From: Lysobacteraceae bacterium
Lineage (GTDB): Bacteria > Pseudomonadota > Gammaproteobacteria > Xanthomonadales > Xanthomonadaceae
Direction: 5' to 3'
Assembly (NCBI GenBank): GCA_003505795.1
Contig: DNXT01000201.1
Span: 1-6,595, forward strand
Length of the DNA stretch: 6,595 bases
Both the position numbers and the translations under genes were made by a program. Below are positions 1 through 5,417 of this stretch, piece by piece. Each line of letters opens with the position of its first letter. The first letter of the stretch is position 1. The notes below the pieces were generated by a model. It was not told the DNA's origin and did no database searches. It saw only the letters and a program-made list of their open reading frames with translations.

Positions 1-291
1 CTGGCGGCCAAGCGCCAGCGCCTGACCCGCTGGCGCCTGGACCAACACGGCCTGGCGCTGCGCCGCGGCCGCTGGTGGCAGACCGAGACCCGGGTACCGA
101 TCTCGCGCGTGCAGCACCTGGACCTGCGCCGCGGCCCGCTCGAGCGCGTCGCCGGGCTGACCACCCTGGTGGTGCACACCGCCGGTACCCGGCTCAACGC
201 GGTCGCCATCGCCGGGCTCGACCGGCACGACGCCGAACGCCTGCGCGACCGGCTCGCGCGCCAGCTCGACCACGACGACGACGCGCTGTGA
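1..291 (+). CDS. bPH2 (DUF304) domain membrane protein, YdbS-like, C-terminal part
   Basis: This is the C-terminal 96 residues of a gene that begins before the window. The frame is open from base 1 to a TGA at 289-291. Visible residues 11-31 (WRLDQHGLALRRGRWWQTET and on) followed by VPISRVQHLDLRRGPLERVAGL (32-53) and a TLVVHTAGT strand match the core of the bacterial PH domain called bPH2/DUF304. A C-terminal helix with paired Arg/Asp residues follows. In family members of the YdbS type, this domain follows two N-terminal membrane helices, which would lie outside the window. The stop codon overlaps the GTG start of the next gene, and that gene encodes the larger YdbT-like partner, so the two are almost certainly coexpressed. 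The molecular role of the pair is poorly known; in Bacillus subtilis, YdbS and YdbT have been linked to resistance to certain bacteriocins. No function is claimed here beyond a membrane-associated PH-domain protein. Confidence 0.85.
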   Translation: MAAKRQRLTRWRLDQHGLALRRGRWWQTETRVPISRVQHLDLRRGPLERVAGLTTLVVHTAGTRLNAVAIAGLDRHDAERLRDRLARQLDHDDDAL

Positions 292-1784
292 CCGCCGCGC
301 CCGGTCCCGCGCCGGTCGAGCAGCGGCTGCATCCGCTGTCGTGGCTGTTCGTGCTGCTGCAGCAGATCCGCCAGTTCCTGCTGCCGCTGCTGGCGCTGGT
401 GCTGTTCGGCGGCCGCGACGGCCGCCACCAGCCGCTCGACCAGCTGGTGACCGCGGCGGTGATCGCGCTGCTGGTGCTGTTCTCGGTCCTGCAGTACCTG
501 ACCTACCGCTACCGCATCGATGCCGACGGCGTGGCGATCCGCAGCGGCCTGCTGCAGCGCAGCCGCCGCGACATCCCGTTCGCGCGCATCCACAACGTGG
601 TCGTGCACCAGTCGCTGCTGCATCGCGCGTTCGGCGTGGCCGAGCTGCGCCTGGAGTCGGCCGGCGGCCAGCGGCCGGAAGCGCAGATGCGGGTGCTGCG
701 GCTGGACCAGGCGCTCGCCCTGGAACAGCAGGTACGCCAGCGCGGCGCGGTGCCGGCGGCCGATGCGGCCGCGCCGCGACCGGACACGCTGCTGGCGCTG
801 GGCGGCGCCGACGTCATCCGCCTGGGCCTGATCTCCAACCGCGGCATGGTGGTGGTCGCGGCGGCGTTCGGCGTGCTCTACCAGCTGTTTCCCGAGCGCG
901 CCATGTCCGACTTCATCCAGCGCAACGGCGAACAGGCCTACGCCTACGTCAGCCAGGTGCATCCGGGCGCCTCGGCCACGTTGATCGCCGCGGCGCTGCT
1001 GGCCGTGGCGCTGCTGCTGGCGATGCGGCTGCTGTCGGTCGGACTGGCCGTGGTCCAGTACCACGGCTTCCGCCTCAGCGAGGCCGAGCGCAGGCTGACG
1101 GTGGAACGCGGCCTGCTGGCGCGGCTGCGCACCAGCGTGGCGCGGCGCCGGATCCAGGCGTGGACGCTGCAGGAAGGCTTGCTGCATCGCGTGTTCCGCC
1201 GCCGCCGGCTGCGCGTGGACACCGCGGTGTCCGAGCTGCAGGGCGACAACGGGCGCGCGCTCAAGGAGCTGGCGCCGATCGCCACGCCGCAGGCCTGCGA
1301 CGCGCTGATCCGGCACCTGCTGCCGGAGCTGCAATGGCCGCCCGAGCACTGGCAGCCGGTCGCGCGCCGCTGCTGGTGGCGCCTGGCGCTGCCGTCGCTG
1401 TGGCTGCTGCCGGTGGCCGCGGCGCTGTGGTGGAAGGTCGGCCCCTGGGCGCTGCTGCCGCTCGCCTGGCTGCCGTGGTCGCTGTTGCGCGCCTGGCGGC
1501 AGGCGCGGTGGATGGGCTACTCGCTGGACACGCGCCGCGTGGTCGTGCGCGGCGGCGGGTGGAACCGCTGGTGGCGTATGGCCGAGCTGGACAAGCTGCA
1601 GGCGCTGCAACTGGTGCGTTCGCCGCTGGACCGGCTGCACGGCACCGCGTCGCTGTGGCTGGACACGGCCGGCGCGCGCGGCGCCGGACCGGCGTTGCGC
1701 CTGCGCTTCGTCCCCCATGCCGAGGCCCGGGCGCTTTACCGGCAGCTGAGCGCACGCCTGGCACGGCGGCGCCTGCACTGGTGA
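288..1784 (+). CDS. Three-domain bPH2 (DUF304) membrane protein, YdbT-like
   Basis: This is a 498-residue membrane protein. The start chosen is the GTG at 288, which overlaps the upstream TGA in a GTGA arrangement. The frame is open further upstream, but that stretch is Arg/Pro/Ala-rich shadow sequence over the preceding PH-domain gene. No Shine-Dalgarno is obvious, which fits translational coupling. Hydrophobic segments lie near residues 18-40, 53-70, 185-201, 229-256 and 366-400. Three bPH2 units follow membrane segments: about 70-150 (YRIDADGVAIRSGLLQRSRR, IPFARIHNVVVHQSLLHRAFGVAEL), 258-345 (YHGFRLSEAERRLTVERGLL, RRRIQAWTLQEGLLHRVFRR) and 408-490 (GYSLDTRRVVVRGG, ELDKLQALQLVRSPLDRLHG). 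This membrane-PH repeat architecture and length are typical of YdbT-like proteins encoded next to YdbS. The role is probably at the cytoplasmic membrane, but substrate and partners cannot be read from the sequence. The gene ends 42 bases before the convergent stop at 1827. Confidence 0.93.
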   Translation: MTAAPGPAPVEQRLHPLSWLFVLLQQIRQFLLPLLALVLFGGRDGRHQPLDQLVTAAVIALLVLFSVLQYLTYRYRIDADGVAIRSGLLQRSRRDIPFARIHNVVVHQSLLHRAFGVAELRLESAGGQRPEAQMRVLRLDQALALEQQVRQRGAVPAADAAAPRPDTLLALGGADVIRLGLISNRGMVVVAAAFGVLYQLFPERAMSDFIQRNGEQAYAYVSQVHPGASATLIAAALLAVALLLAMRLLSVGLAVVQYHGFRLSEAERRLTVERGLLARLRTSVARRRIQAWTLQEGLLHRVFRRRRLRVDTAVSELQGDNGRALKELAPIATPQACDALIRHLLPELQWPPEHWQPVARRCWWRLALPSLWLLPVAAALWWKVGPWALLPLAWLPWSLLRAWRQARWMGYSLDTRRVVVRGGGWNRWWRMAELDKLQALQLVRSPLDRLHGTASLWLDTAGARGAGPALRLRFVPHAEARALYRQLSARLARRRLHW

Positions 1785-1826
1785 GCGGCGCCAGCGAACG
1801 CGATCTGCCGCGCTGCGGGCGAGCGG

Positions 1827-2876
1827 CTAGCGGCCGGCCGGGCCCCAGTAGCCGATCCGCTTGCGGATCTTGAGCTTGCGCCAGAGGTTGGCCGGCTTGG
1901 GCCTGGGGTTGCGGCCGCCGGCGGCGACGAAGTCGTCGATCGCCTGCAGCACGCGCTCGCTGGAACGGCCGTCGCGGTACGGATGCAGCTGGTCGGCGAA
2001 CTGGCGGATCGCCGCCATCAGCTCCGGCGGCCGGCTCAGCGCGCGCCGGATCGCCGGCTCGAACTGCGCCGGGTCGTCGATGTCGATCAGCTGCGGGCCC
2101 GGCCGCCGGTTCTTGAACGTCACCACCGGCTTGTAGGTCAGCAGGAACTCGTTGAGCGCCGAGGAGGTGTCCGAGCACATCATGTCCACCTGCGGGAACA
2201 GGTCGAGGATGTTGTCGTTCTCGGCGAAGCTCAGGTACTGGTTCTGCAGCGCCTTGTACCTGGCCACCATCTCCGGGTCCATCTTCGGGTGGAAGGTGAC
2301 GATCCAGCGGAACTCGCCGCTGCGCGACAGCCGCGCGACCTCGTCGTACAGGATCGGCGCGGCGCTCCACGACGGCGAGAACGTGGAGTGGTACAGGATC
2401 ACCGGCGGCTGCCGCACCGGCTCGGGCGCATCGCCGAGCCGGCTCATGAACGGGTCGATCTTCGGGAAGCCGGTTTCCTTCACCGCGAAATGGCCGAGCT
2501 CGCGCGACAGCTCGCCGAACGCGGCGGTATCGCGCGGGCCGGTGGTGCAGTACAGGTCGAAGAAGCCGCGGATGTAGATGTGGCGCGGCTTGCCCGCGTC
2601 GAAACCGTGGAAGGTCTCGACCTTCACCCCGGGGAAGAAGTGCGGCACCGCGTTGCTGGAGGTGATCACCGCGTACGGATTCCACTCGCGCACCTGGCGC
2701 ACCGTCAGCAGGGTCTCGTCGGGCGCGAGGTCCTCGGCGCCGGGGCCGTCGAAGAACCAGGCCGCCTCGCCGCCGCGCGCGCGGATCGCCGCCTGGATCG
2801 GGCGCAGGATCGCCAGCGCATAGCGCTCAGAACCGTACAGAAGATAGTGCTTGGGGCGTGTCATGGGCTTGTTCAT
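1827..2876 (-). CDS. CDP-glycerol glycerophosphotransferase-like protein
   Basis: The product is 349 residues, with a TAG stop. There is no signal peptide or membrane segment, so it is probably cytoplasmic or peripheral at the inner membrane. Family marks of the TagB/TagF-type glycerophosphotransferase domain (Glyphos_transf) are visible: VETFHGF (86-92, the region of the family's conserved His-Gly), TGFPKID (135-141), WIVTFHPKMD (191-200), and SDTSSALNEFLLTYKPVVTF (235-254), equivalent to the family's SDYSS segment. RSSERV (304-309) follows. The tail (326-342) is basic. In Gram-positives such enzymes move glycerol-phosphate or ribitol-phosphate from a CDP carrier to wall polymers; here the substrate is unknown. 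The position after a WaaE-like gene and waaL suggests phospho-polyol decoration of the lipopolysaccharide core or another glycan, which is inference. An in-frame TGA at 2892-2894 limits the start to ATG 2876 or ATG 2864. Neither has a clear Shine-Dalgarno, and both lie inside an inverted-repeat arm (2856-2884). The first ATG is used, but the second is equally possible. Confidence 0.9.
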   Translation of the reverse strand: MNKPMTRPKHYLLYGSERYALAILRPIQAAIRARGGEAAWFFDGPGAEDLAPDETLLTVRQVREWNPYAVITSSNAVPHFFPGVKVETFHGFDAGKPRHIYIRGFFDLYCTTGPRDTAAFGELSRELGHFAVKETGFPKIDPFMSRLGDAPEPVRQPPVILYHSTFSPSWSAAPILYDEVARLSRSGEFRWIVTFHPKMDPEMVARYKALQNQYLSFAENDNILDLFPQVDMMCSDTSSALNEFLLTYKPVVTFKNRRPGPQLIDIDDPAQFEPAIRRALSRPPELMAAIRQFADQLHPYRDGRSSERVLQAIDDFVAAGGRNPRPKPANLWRKLKIRKRIGYWGPAGR

Positions 2877-2884
2877 GAGATGCG
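2856..2884 (+). repeat. Inverted repeat arm A, covering the start codons of the glycerophosphotransferase-like gene
   Basis: Read on the + strand, this 29-base arm begins GCGTGTCATGGGCTT (2856-2870). It matches the reverse complement of arm B at 3002-3028 with 26 identical positions, one mismatch (2873) and two single-base gaps (2871 and 2880). The first 15 bases match without interruption. The arm also holds a smaller dyad, TCATG (2861-2865) and CATGA (2874-2878). On the - strand it contains both candidate ATG codons of the gene ending at 1827. The repeat is read directly from sequence; what it does is not known. Confidence 0.85.
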
Positions 2885-3001
2885 TTGGCCGTCAGCGGCG
2901 CGGGGGTGATGTCGCATGGTGCGGCCTTGGCCTGGCGGCCAGGGCAAGTCGCGCGTGGAGACAAGGCGCGCGACCCAGCATCGGCGCGCGCCAGGCCGCT
3001 T
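2885..3001. other. Spacer of the inverted-repeat element with nested dyads, possible structured RNA
   Basis: This 117-base stretch between the two repeat arms has no convincing ORF or -10 box. It contains several perfect dyads. GGCCTGGCG (2929-2937) pairs with CGCCAGGCC (2989-2997), and enclosed within that, GTCGCGCG (2948-2955) pairs with CGCGCGAC (2967-2974) around an 11-base loop. GGCCG (2887-2891) can pair with CGGCC (2922-2926). With the outer arms, these stems are compatible with a three-way junction. An alternative local hairpin, GCCTTGGCC-TGGC-GGCCAGGGC (2924-2945, one T-G pair), competes with part of this fold. GC-rich DNA gives short dyads by chance, so the joint fold is only a model. 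No T-run follows any stem, so an intrinsic terminator is not supported. Confidence 0.4.
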
Positions 3002-3028
3002 CGCACTCATGGAAAGCCCATGACACGC
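3002..3028 (-). repeat. Inverted repeat arm B, just downstream of the GT2 stop codon
   Basis: This is the partner of arm A (2856-2884), in opposite orientation. The uninterrupted 15-base match is 3014-3028. The arm starts 8 bases beyond the TGA of the GT2 gene in the direction of its transcription. It also forms its own short hairpin, TCATGG (3007-3012) and CCATGA (3018-3023) around a 5-base loop. Read on the + strand it resembles the gene start covered by arm A: both read AAGCCCATGACACGC, and both would encode a Lys-Pro-Met-Thr-Arg-like stretch. No target-site duplication is obvious outside the two arms. Confidence 0.85.
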
Positions 3029-3036
3029 TCCGACCA

Positions 3037-3879
3037 TCAGCGCTCCAGATCGTGTTTGCGCAGCTGCGCGGCGGCGAGCCCGACCGACTCGGGATTGCGG
3101 CGCATCTCGTAGTAGCGCATGCGCTTGTAGACCGCGTAGCTGGCGGCGGTCTGCGCCACCACGTAGCCGCGCCAGCCGTCCAGCAGCGCCAGGCGCAGCA
3201 CGTAGTCCTTGAAGAACGCGGCGGCGAACACCAACGGGCACTGCCACATCCGCGTCGGCTTGCCCTTGTCGCGCCAGTCCAGCGCCTTCAGCTCGGCGTA
3301 GCGCAGCACCTTCAGGTCCTTGTGCACCAGGGTCGGGTTGTGCACGTGGTTAAACGGCACCTGCAGTTGCTCGGTGCGGCCGTGGAGCTGCAGCGACTCG
3401 TGCACGCGCGCCTCGCTCCAGCGCGCGCGGCCGCGGTGGTAGATCCGCGCCAGCCGTTCGCCGATCATCGGCCGGTACCAGCGCATCGGCGCGCCCATGT
3501 ACCAGGTGCCGCGGCGCATCCACACCGCGGCCGCGTCGCCGTCGAGGATCGCCGGCAGCCGCCGCCGGCACTCGTCGATGCCGGCCTCGGACAGGAACTC
3601 GTCGGCGTCCAGCACCAGGATCCAGTCGTGCGCGGCCTGCGCCGAGCCGAAGTTGCGCTGCGGGCCGAAGCCGAGCCAGGGCTGGACCACCACGCGCGCG
3701 CCATGGGCCTGGGCGATCGCCGCGGTGTCGTCGCTGCTGCCGCAGTCGATCACCAGCTTCTCGGCGGCGAACGGCACGCTGTCCAGGCAACGGGCGATGT
3801 TGTGCGCCTCGTTGTAGGTCATCACCACCAGGCTGAGCGGCAGCCGCCCGCCCGCAGTGTCGACCGTGCCGTTGTGCAT
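3037..3879 (-). CDS. Family 2 glycosyltransferase, WaaE/KdtX-like LPS core sugar transferase
   Basis: The product is 280 residues, with a TGA stop. The start is ATG 3879, which places the first beta strand and nucleotide-binding segment LSLVVMTYNEAHNIARCLDS (15-34) just after a short leader. CGGAAC lies about 8-13 bases upstream and may serve as a weak ribosome-binding site. The GT-A fold shows IDCGSSDDT (44-52; most relatives have Ser where this protein has Cys46), the WLGFGPQRNFG block (68-78) typical of the WaaE/KdtX subgroup, and the metal-binding DADE (91-94). The C-terminal part has FFKDYVLRLALLDGWRGYVVA (222-242), matching the amphipathic membrane-associated tail of the same subgroup. 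Characterised WaaE proteins add glucose to the inner core of lipopolysaccharide from a nucleotide sugar on the cytoplasmic face; the exact sugar and acceptor here are unknown. The gene lies 49 bases after the ligase gene, consistent with one operon. Confidence 0.92.
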   Translation of the reverse strand: MHNGTVDTAGGRLPLSLVVMTYNEAHNIARCLDSVPFAAEKLVIDCGSSDDTAAIAQAHGARVVVQPWLGFGPQRNFGSAQAAHDWILVLDADEFLSEAGIDECRRRLPAILDGDAAAVWMRRGTWYMGAPMRWYRPMIGERLARIYHRGRARWSEARVHESLQLHGRTEQLQVPFNHVHNPTLVHKDLKVLRYAELKALDWRDKGKPTRMWQCPLVFAAAFFKDYVLRLALLDGWRGYVVAQTAASYAVYKRMRYYEMRRNPESVGLAAAQLRKHDLER

Positions 3880-3905
3880 GCTGGGGTTCCGTTGCGCCGC
3901 GCCGC

Positions 3906-3925
3906 GGCCCGAGCGGGCCATTATA
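3906..3925 (-). promoter_or_regulatory. Possible -10 box (TATAAT) with adjacent hairpin before the GT2 gene
   Basis: In the 49-base gap between the ligase stop and the GT2 start, the - strand carries a perfect TATAAT (3925-3920), three bases after the ligase stop codon. It would give a leader of roughly 35 bases. It is directly followed by the dyad GGCCC-GCTC-GGGCC (3919-3906), which would overlap the start of transcription. No -35 hexamer (CCGCGC at 17-base spacing) or extended -10 is present, so this may be chance or an activator-dependent promoter. In DNA this GC-rich, a consensus -10 is still notable. Confidence 0.3.
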
Positions 3926-3928
3926 GGT

Positions 3929-5203
3929 TCAGCGCGGCGGGCGCGCGGCGGCGGCGCGCTCGCACTCGCGCAATGCCAGCCCGGCCAGCACGCCGACCAT
4001 GCAGACGTAGAAACTGGCGGTGACCTGGTGCGCGAACATCGACTGGGTGAGCCCGCACAGCACGTAGCTGACCACGACCATGATCCCGGCCGCGGCCGGA
4101 CCGCGGAACTGCGCGTTGCCGCTGCGCCGGTGCAGGCGCGCGAACAGCCACAGCGGCAGCGCGTAGATCGCCAGCAGCAGCAACAGCCCCGGCACGCCCT
4201 GGGTGGCGCCCCATTCGGCGACATCGTTGTGGGCGTGTCCCAGGTGGCAGCGCTTGACCCACTTGTCGGTCTGGCAGACCGGAAGCCGCTTCATCGCCTC
4301 GTCGAAATGGCCGACGCCGATTCCGGTCAGCGGATGCTCGGCGAAGGTGTCGTAGGCGACCTGCAGCCGCTCGATCCGCGCGCCGGCCGACGAGTCGCTG
4401 TCGCCTTCCTCGAGCCGCTCCATGTCCTTCTGCAGTTCGACGATGCGCATCTGGCTGGACAGCCCGGGTACCGTCAGCAACAGCGTCGCCGCGATCGCCG
4501 CGCCGGCGCCCAGCACCAGCCAGCGGGTCCTGCGGCTGCGCCAGCGCGCGCCCCAGATCGCCATCACCAGCAGGCCGAGCAGCCCCAGCCAGACGCCGCG
4601 GCTGCCCGACAGCACGATCGCCACGCAGCCCAGCGCCAGCGCCGCCAGCAGCCAGGGCAGCTTCCCGCCCGGCCGGCACAGCACCACCAGCACCATCAGC
4701 ACCAGCACGATGTCGGCGAACACGATCGCATTGGTCCAGCCCTCGGCACGCGACGCGCCCATGCCGACCTGGACCACCGCCAGCGCCGCGGCGACGAACG
4801 TCCCGGCCACCGCGCCACGCCACAGCCAGACCGTGCGCGGCTGCAGCGCATAGGCCCAGATCGCCGTCCACGGCAGCACCACGAAACGCGAACGGTTGTC
4901 CACGTCGCGGAAGCCATGCTCGAACAGGTATATCGACAGCAGCGACATCGCCAGCACCGCCGCCATCAGCCACGCCAGCACCCGCAGCGTCGTCCCCATC
5001 TCGCGGCGGGCCGCACGCAGGCAGCTCCAGCCGGCCAGGCTGGACCCCAGCAGGCACAGCCCGAACGGCAGCAGCCCGCCGGGCAGGCTGATCACCAGCG
5101 CGGCCAGGCAGAACAGGCCGGCCTCGGCGACGCCGACGGCGAACCGCGATGCCGCGGGCGTATAGGCGGGAATGTCGGGGCGCGAGGATTGCAGAAGGGT
5201 CAT
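3929..5203 (-). CDS. waaL: O-antigen ligase family protein (WaaL type)
   Basis: This is a 424-residue polytopic membrane protein with a TGA stop. Hydrophobic segments lie near residues 22-40, 42-60, 74-93, 108-120, 129-147, 159-176, 181-198, 203-217, 228-246, 336-354, 370-386 and 394-411. The Wzy_C/O-antigen ligase domain is marked by VLSGSRGVWLGLLGL (197-211), with Arg202 at the position of the family's conserved arginine. A long polar loop (247-335) contains HPLTGIGVGHF (290-300) and HAHNDVAEWGATQGVPGL (323-340), where His325 fits the conserved catalytic histidine. WaaL moves O-polysaccharide from undecaprenyl diphosphate to lipid A-core in the periplasm. Wzy polymerases share this fold, so the ligase call rests partly on the neighbouring WaaE-like and ArnT-like genes. 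The loop also holds an acidic stretch (MERLEEGDSDSS, 261-272) and two Cys (310, 319). The start is fixed at ATG 5203 by an in-frame TGA immediately before it; no Shine-Dalgarno is visible. Confidence 0.88.
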   Translation of the reverse strand: MTLLQSSRPDIPAYTPAASRFAVGVAEAGLFCLAALVISLPGGLLPFGLCLLGSSLAGWSCLRAARREMGTTLRVLAWLMAAVLAMSLLSIYLFEHGFRDVDNRSRFVVLPWTAIWAYALQPRTVWLWRGAVAGTFVAAALAVVQVGMGASRAEGWTNAIVFADIVLVLMVLVVLCRPGGKLPWLLAALALGCVAIVLSGSRGVWLGLLGLLVMAIWGARWRSRRTRWLVLGAGAAIAATLLLTVPGLSSQMRIVELQKDMERLEEGDSDSSAGARIERLQVAYDTFAEHPLTGIGVGHFDEAMKRLPVCQTDKWVKRCHLGHAHNDVAEWGATQGVPGLLLLLAIYALPLWLFARLHRRSGNAQFRGPAAAGIMVVVSYVLCGLTQSMFAHQVTASFYVCMVGVLAGLALRECERAAAARPPR

Positions 5204-5370
5204 TCAGCGGTGGCGGCGGCTACGGGGTGGGCGAATCATCGCCAGCGGAACACGAACGCAGCCTTAGCCGCATCGCACGCGTGTACCGCCAGCGCATGGC
5301 AATCCGTTCAGGCAAAGATCACGTCTTCCGTCCTCGGAAAGCCAGCCCGCCAGCCGGTGCTACGGCCGGC

Positions 5371-5396
5371 ATTCTAAACCGCTTCGACCGCGAAAC
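5371..5396 (-). promoter_or_regulatory. Possible promoter with dyad upstream of the ligase gene
   Basis: The 214-base gap (5204-5417) between the GT39 stop and the ligase start is larger than the other gap inside the upper operon, so an internal promoter is plausible. The - strand has TAGAAT (5376-5371), a good -10 match. Four bases upstream of it lies the dyad GTTTCG-CGGT-CGAAGC (5396-5381), where a -35 box or operator would sit. No clear TTGACA-like hexamer is present. The leader would be about 160 bases and includes a small perfect hairpin TTCCG-AGGA-CGGAA (5339-5326). Nothing else was recognised in the gap, and no GC stem followed by a T-run was found. Confidence 0.25.
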
Positions 5397-5417
5397 CGGG
5401 GGACGGCCGCGCGCAAT

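Noticed and set aside
75..287. Upstream extension of the YdbT-like frame as part of the protein
   Set aside because: The segment is Arg/Pro/Ala-rich and lies over the clearly coding PH-domain sequence of the preceding gene in another frame. The GTG at 288 overlapping the TGA is the natural start.
1785..1829. Bidirectional terminator between the convergent genes
   Set aside because: Short stems such as CCGC-GCT-GCGG (1808-1818) or GCCGC/GCGGC (1807-1827) exist, but they are weak and have no T-run on either strand.
341..1873. Long + strand open frame over the YdbT-like gene
   Set aside because: Its product is Ala/Arg/Gly/Pro-rich with no recognisable domain, while the overlapping frame shows PH domains and membrane helices. 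Typical high-GC shadow.
1261..2685. Long - strand frame spanning the glycerophosphotransferase-like gene and the end of the PH gene
   Set aside because: Low-complexity Ala/Arg/Pro composition with no motifs; it overlaps two genes with clear family signatures.
2924..2974. Intrinsic terminator after the GT2 gene
   Set aside because: The stems are strong, but none is followed by a run of T on the - strand; they are described instead as part of the inverted-repeat element.
2885..3112. Small 75-residue + strand ORF beginning inside the spacer
   Set aside because: It runs across the gap into the antisense of the GT2 gene, with no ribosome-binding site and no recognisable motif.
2851..4023. 390-residue + strand frame antisense to the GT2 gene
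   Set aside because: His/Arg/Gln-rich shadow opposite a well-supported glycosyltransferase.
3857..5377. 506-residue + strand frame antisense to the ligase gene
   Set aside because: Gln/His/Arg/Ala-rich low-complexity product, the usual reverse image of a Leu/Ala/Val-rich membrane protein in GC-rich DNA.
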